Below, in pieces: positions 1 through 10,592 of a stretch of 64,000 bases of DNA. The stretch lies in assembly GCA_963070105.1 (NCBI GenBank), contig OY718803.1, forward strand, positions 11,443,347-11,507,346, read 5' to 3'. Source of the DNA: Litomosoides sigmodontis. Taxonomy: Eukaryota > Nematoda > Chromadorea > Rhabditida > Onchocercidae. The notes under the pieces are model-generated. The model saw nothing but the letters and a program-made list of their open reading frames with translations. It ran no database searches and had not been told where the DNA came from. Numbering within the stretch: the stretch's first letter is position 1; every line of letters starts with the position of its first letter. The translations under genes were made by a program, and so were the position numbers.

Positions 1-1840
1 TCTATGATATGATACAGTTCACAGAAAGATTTTGAATGTATTTCGAAGCGAAAATATCGTCACTGTTAGCGCAAATTTACGGTAGGAATAGTAACGAAGT
101 ATCGTATATGGAATTCAGGAAGTTGTTTAAATTTTGAAAATAGAAAAAAGAGTAAGCTAAATGGGTGTGGTGAGTGGAGCAAAAAGGAAGAGAAATGAAA
201 AAGTTTGTCAAATTTCGTGATTAATTTAAAACAGTCAAAAGAGAAAGGGCAATGATTTTGCTCACTGCTCACAATATATATTTCAATTTTCTATTATTTT
301 TTTCTTTCATTTGTTCCATTATTCATTTCACTGTTTTCATGATACGGTATGGTTATAGTATTGGCATCGATGTAGGCGCTATCATTACGTGATGTATTTT
401 TCCTTTTCATATTCCTTTTTTTCTGATGTTTAGGTGCGATTATTACTGCGTATATACATATGTTTCTTTTTTCCATGGAATTATTAATTTTGTAACACTA
501 ATTCCAGCATACTTACCATCAGATCAGATAAAAGACTTCTTGAGTGAGTTATTTTGTTTTCGAAAATTATTTTGCTTTGCCTTTTCCAGCAGGCGTGTTA
601 TCAAGCGATCTTTTCCTGATGTTATTTCTGTTTACTATACCCTGATTTCTCGTCATACGTATTTTCCTTTGCATTTCTTCTTTCGATTTTCTAACTTTTT
701 TCGTGCAGTCCAGTATCGGTTACTTTGGGAAGCCCTGTCAAACGGCGTACAACGCGTTCCTCTAAACTGAATTGAGGAGGCCTAAATTTGTAACAGCAGG
801 AATGACTGATCGCTGTAGCGCGAAACTTCTTTAACCTGGTTTCCTAGCCGGTTCGCTCACTGAACACGAAATCCCGGTATCTCAATCATCGTATTTTTAT
901 TTATTCCGTCCTTGTTGTCGTATTTAATGCCCACCAACCATAATGAGAATCTTGTTTACAATTTCCTTTGCATTACCAAGCTTTGTTATCAATTTCCCTT
1001 TTCCTTTTTCTATGCCGCAAATTCATGCCTCTGTGCATTCATCTATTTCATGATTTTGACGAGAAAAATCTGTCATTTTGTTTTATTATATTATGTGATA
1101 AATGTTGTAGCAAGATCTAATTTCATGCGACTTTTTGGGGAGAACGAGGTATGGGTTGGGGTCCGTGCAAAAAAAAGCCGTAAACGTGGACAGAGTTCAT
1201 ATAAAAAATTAGTCCACATTTGACGATTTTGTAATACAAAGCAACATACAATTATGAGGTGTGGAATAAAGCATTTCAGATGCATAACTGTAGAAGCATG
1301 CTAGATGGATGAGTAGACTCATGAATCCCGCACTAGACCTTTCTGTGGTTATGAAGAAATTCCGGAATAAAGTCTAGGACTTCCACCGTATGATCTACAC
1401 ATATATTATTCCCACAAAAATGAGAATTCGCATCCTCGAAGTACATAAAAGATTTGAAGACACATAAGCCGCACTGTATTTCCGTTCTTTTCAGTGATGC
1501 AGTAGTTACTCACCGTTAACGTGTGAAAGGACCTTATTCCATTGCATTATACATTACTCTTCAATAAAAATTCATTACAATGCTAGTATTTTGTAGGGTA
1601 ACACATCGTAGTAATGCACATGTAGAGCGAGCATGTTTGTGATCTTTTTTTATAGGGAACATTGATTAAAAAGTGATTTTATAGGAACAGTGATTAAAAA
1701 CAAGGCAGAATCTGTAACGCCAAGCCAATTTAAATTCAACATGTTTTACATCAATCTGAGAGACTAAACCGTTTGAATACGCCATCAACAAAATTTTCAT
1801 TCTCATAACAGTGGTGAACCAACGAAACAGTTTAATATGT
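1..1840. other. Intergenic, no gene recognised
   Basis: AT-rich sequence downstream of the eL27 stop codon. Open frames at 426-770 and 912-1223 have low-complexity, phenylalanine-rich translations with no family resemblance and no clean exon boundaries. I see no tRNA and no repeat of note. Confidence 0.5.
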
Positions 1841-2537
1841 TCAAAAGCGTAATTTAGTGAAAAACCATCTATTCTTGCCAGTTTTGTATCGTTCTTCAAA
1901 TTTCGTTTTCACTTCTATCCTCGCCCGTCGTTTTTTCCCGGGCTCTTTTAAAACCTCCTTGTTGACCAAATTCTTGTCTAACAGTACATCGACCGAATAT
2001 CTAAAAACTAGCATAACACAAACCTCTTCGTACTACTCATTACAAAACCGAAAGCTTTTTTGAATTTTCCGCGATATACAACACACAAAACAAACTAAGT
2101 AAGTATTCCTCAGCATCTTTTCTCTGGATTAGCTTACAAGAAATGCAAGTCAAATGGCAAGTTATAATTGTAGAGCAGAAAAAACAACGCGACAAATACG
2201 TCAGAGTTAAAAAGTTTGGCCTACACGGAGAACTAATGAATCTTTTTCGTACACAAGTTCCTCATTATTGCATGTCTTTTAAGAATTGTGCAAAGCACAA
2301 GACTGCTATTGGTCATATTAAGAGCGTTCATTTGTATCATCAATATTAAAGGAGTTTCAAGAATTTTAAAGCTACCCTCATGAACGCTCATAAAATAGAA
2401 TTGAAAACTTTTCCTTGCCTACATAAAAATTTTGGCCCTTTAATAGCATTTCATTCCAAGCTGCCAAGCGACAAGATGCGAGACACGTAAATAAATAGAT
2501 AAATAAATAAACAAATAGGTAAATAAATAAAATAAAA

Positions 2538-2576
<39 letters not shown>

Positions 2577-3664
2577 ATATATATATATATATATATATAT
2601 GCACATGACCTCTTTTTTTGCTGAATTTGCAGATATTAGAGGAAACGAACACAAGGAATCACAATTATAACGTAATTCAAAAAAAATTAAAACAAACCGT
2701 GTTGGAAGCAAATTCGAATAGCTAGCAATACCAACGAAAGGGCGTAATTTGCTTCTACTCTTAATTTTTTTCTTACCCATCCGCTTTGTTACCTGAAATT
2801 ACGTGAGCATTCCTTTTGGAGAAAGACCTGTTATATAAATAAGCTCATGTTTTGCATCTTCCGAAGATTCCGCTGCACATTTCTTCACATGAATTACTTC
2901 ACAAAACTGGTAGCTTGAATAAAAAGTGATGTGTCAAATAGAAAAACAGAAACAAAAAAGCAAACATTCAAATACCGCAGCGATAACGCAATCCACATGT
3001 GCTAGACCAATAGGTTTTCTACAATTTCTAAGCAAAGAGATAAAGTGCACTAACTCGGCCGAAAACTTTGAAATGGAGAACAAACAGACATGCATCAGAG
3101 TTAAAAAGCTTTGCCCACATGAAAATTCAATGGATCTTTTCGGGCACATCTTTCTCATCATTCACATGATTGTTTGCTTTATAGGGACCAATTATCTGGT
3201 TTCATCAAACTGATGTATTTGTATGATTTTTCACCGCCTGTGCTTGTTTGAGAATTCAAACCTTTAGTAGCTCGCAGCGAAATATCTCTTTGATAGTATT
3301 TTTTTTCATTAATGATTTTTTACCAATCCGGACAAACAAATTTCACTGAAGTTTATAACATACTGCTTGCCTTTTAATCTTAAATTCAAGGTAGGGATCT
3401 ATGTAACCTACCACAACTATCTTTCGATGAAGTGTAAAAGATGAAGCTCCTAGTAGCAAAGATGTTTTCCGTGACTTTTGGAAATTACAACACTTAAAAT
3501 AGACCAACCATTAGTGGATACTTATCAATACCAGCAATTAATGCATGACTGTAAGCACGATCAGATGATCCCTCATCATATGCTTTCACAATAATTGCTT
3601 TTCGACCAGCAAAACGCCCACCCAACACCAACACCACTTTTCCGGGTTTCATTATCTTCCCCAT
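1841..3664 (-). CDS. rpl-27: 60S ribosomal protein L27 (eL27), complete, 3 exons
   Basis: Structural protein of the large cytosolic ribosomal subunit. The exons on the minus strand are 3664-3509, 2792-2698 and 2000-1841. The introns start GTTGGT and GTTTGT and end CAG and TAG, with phases 0 and 2 that fit exactly. The join gives 136 residues, the usual eL27 length. The family signatures are [14 protein letters not shown] at the N terminus, GIDKYP near residue 47, MGKKKI near residue 57, LLPTRYSVD near residue 80 and a [12 protein letters not shown] terminus. The start at 3664 is chosen because it opens the conserved N terminus and lies 16 bases after a TTTCAG acceptor (AG at 3682-3681), a likely spliced-leader site. 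LSG1 lies upstream on the same strand. Each intron carries a snoRNA candidate, and the second intron also holds an AAAT/AT microsatellite. Residue 52 is Met where C. elegans and human have Lys. The family call is secure. Confidence 0.97.
2191..2276 (-). ncRNA. Candidate box C/D snoRNA in eL27 intron 2
   Basis: Read on the minus strand inside intron 2. A box C-like ATAATGA lies at 2268-2262 (one mismatch to RTGATGA) and box D CTGA at 2204-2201. The ends can pair through GACA (2276-2273) with TGTC (2194-2191), and more weakly further in. Directly upstream of box D is TTTTTAACT, which extends to a 10-base complement of the conserved 18S rRNA stretch AGTTAAAAAG. The block is clearly related to the candidate in intron 1, with the same guide and box D and roughly two-thirds identity around them. 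By the box D + 5 rule it would target the first A of that A-run. Human U36 (SNORD36) and yeast snR47 modify this region (recalled, not checked). The imperfect box C makes this the weaker copy. Confidence 0.6.
2489..2600. repeat. AAAT/AAAAT microsatellite followed by (AT)n
   Basis: About 90 bases of imperfect AAAT units followed by about 20 bases of alternating AT, inside intron 2 of the eL27 gene. It produces long tyrosine/isoleucine-rich open frames that are not genes. Confidence 0.95.
3089..3168 (-). ncRNA. Candidate box C/D snoRNA in eL27 intron 1
   Basis: Read on the minus strand inside intron 1. It has a perfect box C ATGATGA at 3161-3155 and box D CTGA at 3098-3095, about 56 bases apart. 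The flanks CATGTG (3168-3163) and TGCATG (3094-3089) can pair over six positions, two of them G-U, giving the terminal stem typical of the class. The sequence before box D is AGCTTTTTAACT, complementary over 12 bases to the conserved 18S rRNA stretch AGTTAAAAAGCT. The fifth base before box D pairs with the first A of the A-run, the expected 2'-O-methylation position. A position inside a ribosomal-protein intron on the sense strand is the normal setting for such RNAs. Boxes, stem, guide and host gene all agree. Expression is untested. Confidence 0.78.
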
Positions 3665-3669
3665 TTTAG

Positions 3670-4390
3670 GGACACGTATCCTGAAACCATTGATCATAAC
3701 GACAATGTACAGCTTACGTTGCCAAAATACACTCTAGTTCCTATTAACTATACAGCAAAAACGTAGCAGAACGAAAAACAAGCCCAACCCCACCACGGTT
3801 TCCTATCAGCTCTACCTAACCAACTAGTTTTGTTGTACCACAGACCATCATTTTGACCATACCAGCTCTCCCACAATGCAAAACCAAATCCCACTTCAGG
3901 ATAGTGGTGCTCAACTGCTGTTGTGGAACCGTGTGGGAAATTGTAAATGACCGAAGTCACAAATGAATACCCCAGTCTCCGATTAGAGAACTAGATCTCC
4001 AATTTTTTTGGTATTTTGTGCAACCATAAATCCGATATCTCACATTTGCATTTGTATTGAACATATTTAAAGATGAAATCTACCAGCGTCAAGAATGGAA
4101 CGTCTCACAATTGCAGGTGTGTCACAACGGGGAAAAGGGAATGCAGCCTAACGTTGCAAAGTAAACTTATCATATTTCTTGCTTTTGAAATACCAAATTC
4201 ACAGAAAACTGAAGAGTTAACGCGACAGCAATTATTGATTTATACACTTTATTGCGCAAACAACGAGAACAATTATTAAATTTCAAAGGACTATAGTTGT
4301 GCTCAGCTGTAGATGCAACAATAGTACCAAAGGATTTTATTTACTATGTCACCAACAAAAATCCTTCGTATCAGTTATTAGTCAACTTTT
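3670..4390. other. LSG1-eL27 intercistronic region with a GC-richer block
   Basis: About 720 bases separate the LSG1 stop from the eL27 start. Positions 3748-3960 are close to 50% GC, against roughly a third in the surroundings, and carry a 70-codon minus-strand open frame with an odd Trp- and Gly-rich translation. I recognise neither a protein nor a standard small RNA there. The trans-splice acceptor of eL27 (AG at 3682-3681) lies at the downstream edge. Confidence 0.5.
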
Positions 4391-7300
4391 TTAGTCAACA
4401 AAAATCCTTCGTAATTTTTCTCGTTTACTCTTATTGAAATGTTTCTTAGGCGGTCGAGCTTCATCTCTCTGTGATGAGGTTAAGTTCGGTGTAGAACGCA
4501 GGGAGCGAATATGAGCTGAGTTAGTTGAACCAAGAAAAAACTGCTCATCAACTAATTTTTCTGAGTGCTTGATATTTTGTAATAAATGGCGTTTTTCAAG
4601 CTGCAATCAAAGAAAAACACTTTAAATGTAGTAAGTAAAATTTAAAAAGCACTTACACTTGCAAAATTTTATGAAGTAATTGCGACGATAAATCAGACCG
4701 ACTATATCTCACCTGCTGCATAATGCTATTTGGCTTCAGTTTCACTGAACTCGCCTCATCCAAAACATCGTATGTTAACTTATCAAACTCCCTCTGATCC
4801 ACATTTGGTGGTGCAGCAATCCATTTTAGTTTGCCATTTACAACATCTTTCAGCACTAAACGTGCTGCCCGTGAACAATCCGCTACGCCAGATGATGACA
4901 TATAGCCTGAAATGGGAATATTAATAAAATGTACCTGGAAGTGTTAGAAATTCGAACCTTACCTATGGCTATCTCAAAAATATTATCAGAAACACCCTTC
5001 AACGCAGAATAAAATCCCTAAAATTGAAACTAAATCATTCACTTGTAGCAGTTCTAAAAATTCGTCTCTCCACTATATAATAAGGCATAATCTGTAACAC
5101 GAGAACATATTACTTGCAATCATTAATTGGGAAGAGTAAAGGAGTAAGACGAAATAACAACATATGAACTCTGCAAGCGTCATCTGATTGTGGCAATACG
5201 GTCAGCTGACTTTCTAAATTGACATGACTCGCACAAATATAACACTTTATAAAATATTCCGAAAATTTTGAAGTGTGGAAAAAATTAACCTCTAATGAAT
5301 GCAATTGCTGTAAGCAGATCATGCGCACTTGGTATTGTTTCCTGATCACTATCATCAACGCTCATCAGCATTACTGAGTAAATTTTTTCAAAATATCTGC
5401 GTGGGACCCGCGTTAATAGTAATTCAACGGGAGATAAGTACTCGCGCATATGATCGATCGAAAGAATTCCATTCAAAATCATTTCACTTCGACTTAGTGC
5501 AAATGATGGCATCACAAGTCCAGGGCAATCACATAAAGTAAGCTAAAAAACAGAGTGTATGAGTTATACCATCTATGCAGATCGTTTACTTTACATTATC
5601 CATCCGATAAATAAGCATCAATTCATTTTAAAGAGTTACTGAAAACTTTGTTTTATAAAGCTGTAAACTACCTCTTCATCAACCACAAGTGTTTGAAAAT
5701 GTCTCGTTTTCCCAGGCGTAGCCGATACTTCTACCTTCTTCCGACTCAGTAGCTTATTTATCGTAGAACTTTTACCAACATTTGGGTAACCCACCATTCC
5801 AACAACAAGAGAATGTTTTCCTGCTCCATGTCCTTCGACGTGACCTCGAGATTTCAAGAACGATATTAGTTCCTAGAAAACAACTGTTTGAAACGGAAAA
5901 ATTCAAAAAAGTATCAGCTTCTATCGTAAGTTAAAAGTAACACTTTATTTCATCTAAAAACTTAATCCGGCTTAACCGATAATCGTCCCAACAAGTATAT
6001 ATGCTCAAGAGTAAGTAAATATGAATATGAAAGCAAAAAAAATGAATAACACGTATATCGGAGAATTAAAAATTTCCCATAGATAGTTTTTCGCAGAACT
6101 TCCTAATTATCTGGTAAAACTTCTGATTATTTACAGTGTTGCTACATCAAATTTAATACATTCCAAACAATTAAATTGACTTTATGAGATAGTTGTTTTT
6201 AGTTAAATGCAATTACTAATGCAAGTTCACAGAATATATTTTGAAGAACTCCCGAAAGTATGAATTAATCAAGCAGTGAATAATCAGCAACTAAAAGGAA
6301 AGTGCTAACTGCAGCACGGTGTAAAATTGGAATTTTTCCTTCCAAAACATCAACACTCTGTGACAACTTCGCTTCAGAACTCTTTCGTTTGCTACTGTTA
6401 TCGTCCCCATTTATACTGCTAGGTGATCTCTCGGAATTCAGTTCATCATTCTCCCTTTTCTCTTCCTTGTGTTGCTTAGTCATCTTCTCTATTACTGAGT
6501 CGCTCACACTAGTTTCTGGCTCCAAAGCCGACCTACAACAGATATTTTCAGGAAAATTATAAAGATAAAAATTTTTAACAAGATTTTAAACAGATTTAAA
6601 ATTTTCAATTTTCAAAAACTTACCAAAAAACAGCATCTATATTATTTTCCAAGAACCAATTTTTCCACATCTCTATCTGCCTTTTCGACAACAAATCAAC
6701 TTTATTGACTAAGTACATACTTCGCTTCGAGGCATCACATTCCTTAATATATGCTTCCAGATCTAAGTTACGGAACAGCAACGGATTGCGAGCATCCAGA
6801 ATCTGAACAAGGCAAAAATGTGTCATTGTAAAACTATAAGTCAAAATACTCCACGTTGAAAATACATTAATAAACATAGGACATATTCTCGATTTTCCAT
6901 AAAATAAGCTAACTTGAACAACGATATCGCTCCGTTCGACGACTCGCCAAAGTTGTCTCCACAGCTCCAAATTTCTCTCAAATGGAGTCAATAGTACACC
7001 ATGACTCTGAAAATATGATACTGTTATGAAATACATTTGAAATCAGGACTTAAAATGCGAAATAAAGCAAATATACTTGAAAACTGGAAAGAAATTACCT
7101 CTTGTAAGTCAGCAAGATTTTTACGCCATTCCAAAAAATGCATATTTTCTAATCGTGTTAAATCGTCAGCAGTCTCCCAGGCATGTTTCGGTGGTCGACG
7201 AGGAATCCGCAGTCGGTCACCGTATTTTCTATGCAGTTCGTCCACTGAGTGAGCGGTACTTGTATTGACAACAACTTCCGACTTTTTCCTCAACATTGTA

Positions 7301-8266
7301 CAAGATTTGAAAAAATTCTTTTCCTTCATCACAATGTTGCGAGTTAAAGAAATATAATCGACAAAATTTTATCCCAAGAGAATCCACACATCATCGCAGT
7401 GCAAATTTTTTAAAAAAAGAGCCGTTCTGAGCAATGCACCACTCAAAAAAAGAACTCACAAATCGAGCATAGAAAATTCTCCTTGTTCCACTGTAAAATT
7501 CGTTCCAGCAAGCTCTGCCTTGGCTAGGAATTCTTCTAGACCAGTTTCATCGGTCACCGAATCAATATTTTGCGCAACATTCTTTAGAAATAATCATATA
7601 TAAGAAACCGGAAAATGGTAAACAGACGACAATAATTTTGCTGATGAAAAGGTAATATAAAGGCACGGCAAAGCACACATGAGCAAACTGATTTATATTC
7701 CATCTATTTTTTAATAAGTATAACAAAAAACAAAACGATGAGAGATCAACTTAATTAATTTAAATTGAATTTATTTACGCTAACTTCCACTTTGCTCTGC
7801 TTTGTACTACTTCATGTTTAATATATCTTTTTAGCACCTGTACTACAGTCTCTTTCCGCTCTTTATTTTGAGCAAATTTTATGTTGCTTATATGTTCATT
7901 TCCTTTTTTCCTCGTCTTACTTTATTTAGCATTCTTCTTCCTATCAATTCCTATTTCTCGTTATCTTAGAACACCAACCACTCACTGCCACGTTATCTAT
8001 CTACTTTTCTCCAGCCCTCTTGTACCATTTACTTCCTACGCATATTCTACTTTCTTCAATTCCCCACTACTCCTTGTAAAATCAAACACTGCCAAATGAT
8101 ATTTGTGCAATTTAACCTTATTAATTTCAACTAGATCTTCGACATTGCAAGCTTGTTGTTGTTTCCGATATTGCTGACGCAATTTTTCCCGTTCATTTAA
8201 CAAGCAGTTTCCCAAAAAACGATTTAGACCTGTTGGTTTTTTGTTTTTTGGTCGACGTTTTGTCAT
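4391..8266 (-). CDS. lsg-1: Large subunit GTPase 1 (LSG1), 11 exons
   Basis: Cytoplasmic circularly permuted GTPase that releases the export adaptor NMD3 from pre-60S subunits. The exons on the minus strand are 8266-8117, 7581-7460, 7288-7099, 7006-6914, 6802-6624, 6532-6310, 5872-5672, 5542-5290, about 5016-4963, 4906-4713 and 4600-4391, giving about 622 residues (human 658). The permuted order is visible: IPRRP near residue 120, LTPFERNLELWRQLWRV near 160, G4 motif NKVD at 218-221, an acidic/serine linker to about 319, G1 GYPNVGKS at 347-354, the SATPGKT switch, and G3 DCPG at 391-394. The C terminus is basic. The start follows a TTTCAG acceptor by five bases (AG at 8273-8272), a likely spliced-leader site. 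Exon 9 keeps frame only if one G at 5017 is left out, because the canonical AG would shift the frame. The exon 10 donor could alternatively lie 48 bases downstream, near 4665. Confidence 0.95.
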
Positions 8267-8273
8267 CTTTCCT

Positions 8274-9779
8274 GAAAGAGAATGCGACAGATAGACACAA
8301 CTGATCAAGCATTAAATACTTGCATATATAACATATGACGCCGTCTAATAAGTGCATAAGTCTATCTTTTACCACATCGAATATCCATCATCAAGCTTGA
8401 ACCTTCCGAATTAAACTTATATCTTGCATAACAGCGTATTAAACAAATTGGAGGTAGAAATTGATACTTGTGGCCGAATATTCAAGGTGATAAAACATAC
8501 CTGATAGTTCGTTGAAATCTAGAAAACCTGATCTTTCTTGTTCCAAACCCGGTAATGTTGCTCATACTCCCGCAAATCATAGACTCTCTATGAAATTTAT
8601 GATCCCGATGTTCATTTATTTCCGATTAGACGGTCTTAAAGCTCGTCTTTCTCATTTGCGGGTCTTCGAATGAATAACGTATAATCGAGAAGAAACATCA
8701 TTTCAGAAAGTTGAGCTGTCAAGGCAAAGAGAAAAAAACAACTTTCCAACATCCTGAAATAGCATATAAGAAATGAATTCACTCAAAGTTCATGTTTTTA
8801 GCAATTAATTGTTTATCCAAGAAAGATGATGAAAATTAATAGAATGCGATTGCTGTACGTTAAGGAAACGCTTTAAATAGAAGTTAGGGATAAACTACTG
8901 ATACTAACCTTTCCGTTTTAAGTCGAAAGTTAACTGGGATAATCGTAAATGGTAGCAATAAGTCAGGCTGAAATAATTTTAGAAGTGTGTTTCGACATAA
9001 ATAATCTTTGTTAAAAATGTATGAGCAATTCTTGCGAGAAGAAATTTTATAATTTCCGATCCTTTATTTACAGCACGGGATTATCAGTAAACAGGTGTAA
9101 TGGATAAGTGAAAAATGGCGTCGCTTGAGAAAACTGTGAACTCATCGGCATACGTCAGTTTTGACTTCGTCAACTACAATTTAAATGCTTGAATAGTGTG
9201 AGCTTGATGCGATAGATGTTGTGCTTTGCTATCAGTTACAAACGGCGGTATGCTTTCCGTTGCATTCCGTAGGTTGTCGTAGGTTGCATTGGAATGTTTG
9301 CACGTTTCAGTCTACGCCTTATCCGTTTCGAAGCACTTCTACAGTTGCAGAGTAGTGAGGACTGAAAAGCCGAAATTGGTGCGACCGGCTGATGTGAATG
9401 TAACAAAGAACACAATTTATTTATTTCTACCTTTGTAGTAACACACGATTAGCTATGTTTCACATTTCAGGCGGATTTCACAATATTACAAATGTCGCTT
9501 CAGTCATCCGCTTTGTAAACAAATGACAAATGGGAAATTAGACAAATGCATTGATCGGATGACACATCAGAACTTGAAAGCAAGGGCAAGAAAATCTGCA
9601 CTCAAATTTAAACATTGTTGTCAAGTCGGGTAATTTTGGGGTCTAGGAAAGTGGCATATTTCATATTTAATGATAACTGCAAAAATAATTTCACAAAATT
9701 TAACTTTCAACGATGGCTTGGAATTGTTTAGGATAAGAACGCAGTGACGATGCATGTGACACTTCATACTGACGTCATG
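8274..9779. other. Intergenic upstream of LSG1
   Basis: No coding exon recognised. It presumably includes the LSG1 promoter. A short partial repeat around 9255-9290 (GTAGGTTG twice, flanked by GCATTCC and GGAATG) is the only local structure noted. Confidence 0.4.
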
Positions 9780-9782
9780 CTA

Positions 9783-9989
9783 ATATTTACCGCACTGTCC
9801 TTTCTTTGTGATGTTGCAGTTCATTACTTCCGATGTGAAGATGCAAATTAATTTGAAGCATCCGGTCGAATTATAATTAGACATTGTCAGTTCATCAATT
9901 GAAAGACAACGTTTGAACAGGAGAGATACAACACAAATGATGGAAATAATCCAGCGATATCGATGGACACGACACGGCACGGCGCTCAA
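9783..9989 (-). CDS. Weak candidate exon with hydrophobic leader, unrecognised
   Basis: A minus-strand open frame with a hydrophobic stretch (WIISIICVVSLLF) followed by a cysteine-containing segment. It ends at a good donor (TGCG followed by GTAAAT at about 9789). It resembles the first exon of a secreted protein, but it has no upstream ATG in frame: the open frame begins at TTG, just after an in-frame stop. No further exon was found. It could be chance. Confidence 0.15.
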
Positions 9990-10592
9990 TCAAGTTACCG
10001 GAAATAAATGACTTGCAAGAACCACAACCAATAAAGTTTAGTCCTAGTCTCGATGGACAGAGCTAAGTGTTATGGTAACCTTAGTTGATTGATAAAATGG
10101 CACGACAAAGCTGAGCCAATTAATTTGGTTAAAATCATCCAAAATCAAGTAAGCAGTCAAAAATAATGAGATATGAAATTTTATTAAGTAATATTACTAG
10201 TGAGGGCTGACAATTGATTATTGATGATCGTACCGTCGAACGAAATGAAAGCATTGCAAGCCACAGCAGAAGCTTTTTCCTTTGTTCCGCTCTCCAATTG
10301 TCCTCATTCTCAAGCAGAAAAAAGAGAGTTAAGAGAGAAGTTAGAAAGAATGAATTGCTTAATGAATACGTTTAACTTAACTAATTTACTCCTTGCAAAC
10401 TTCCAATGCAATATAGCGGAGATGCCTCAATTAATTTAATTGCAATAGCAGAAAATATCCGTGCAAAGAGCAGCAGAACTTCTATAAAAATGCGAAATTA
10501 AATTAGAAATTCTGCTAGCATCTCTTGCATCGGAAAATATTTTGGTGGAATGAAATAGTTTAATCAGCAAATTCTTAATATCATGGAAGTTA

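Noticed and set aside
840..860. GGTTCG sequence resembling a tRNA T-loop
   Set aside because: No A-box, acceptor stem or anticodon arm can be laid out around it. The same holds for similar matches at about 11250 and 34437.
2440..2652. Tyr/Ile/Leu-rich minus-strand open frame
   Set aside because: It covers the AAAT/AT microsatellite in eL27 intron 2.
10221..10439. 72-codon plus-strand open frame with a short charged segment
   Set aside because: It lies antisense and 3' to the globin, has no splice context and no recognisable product. It is probably chance.
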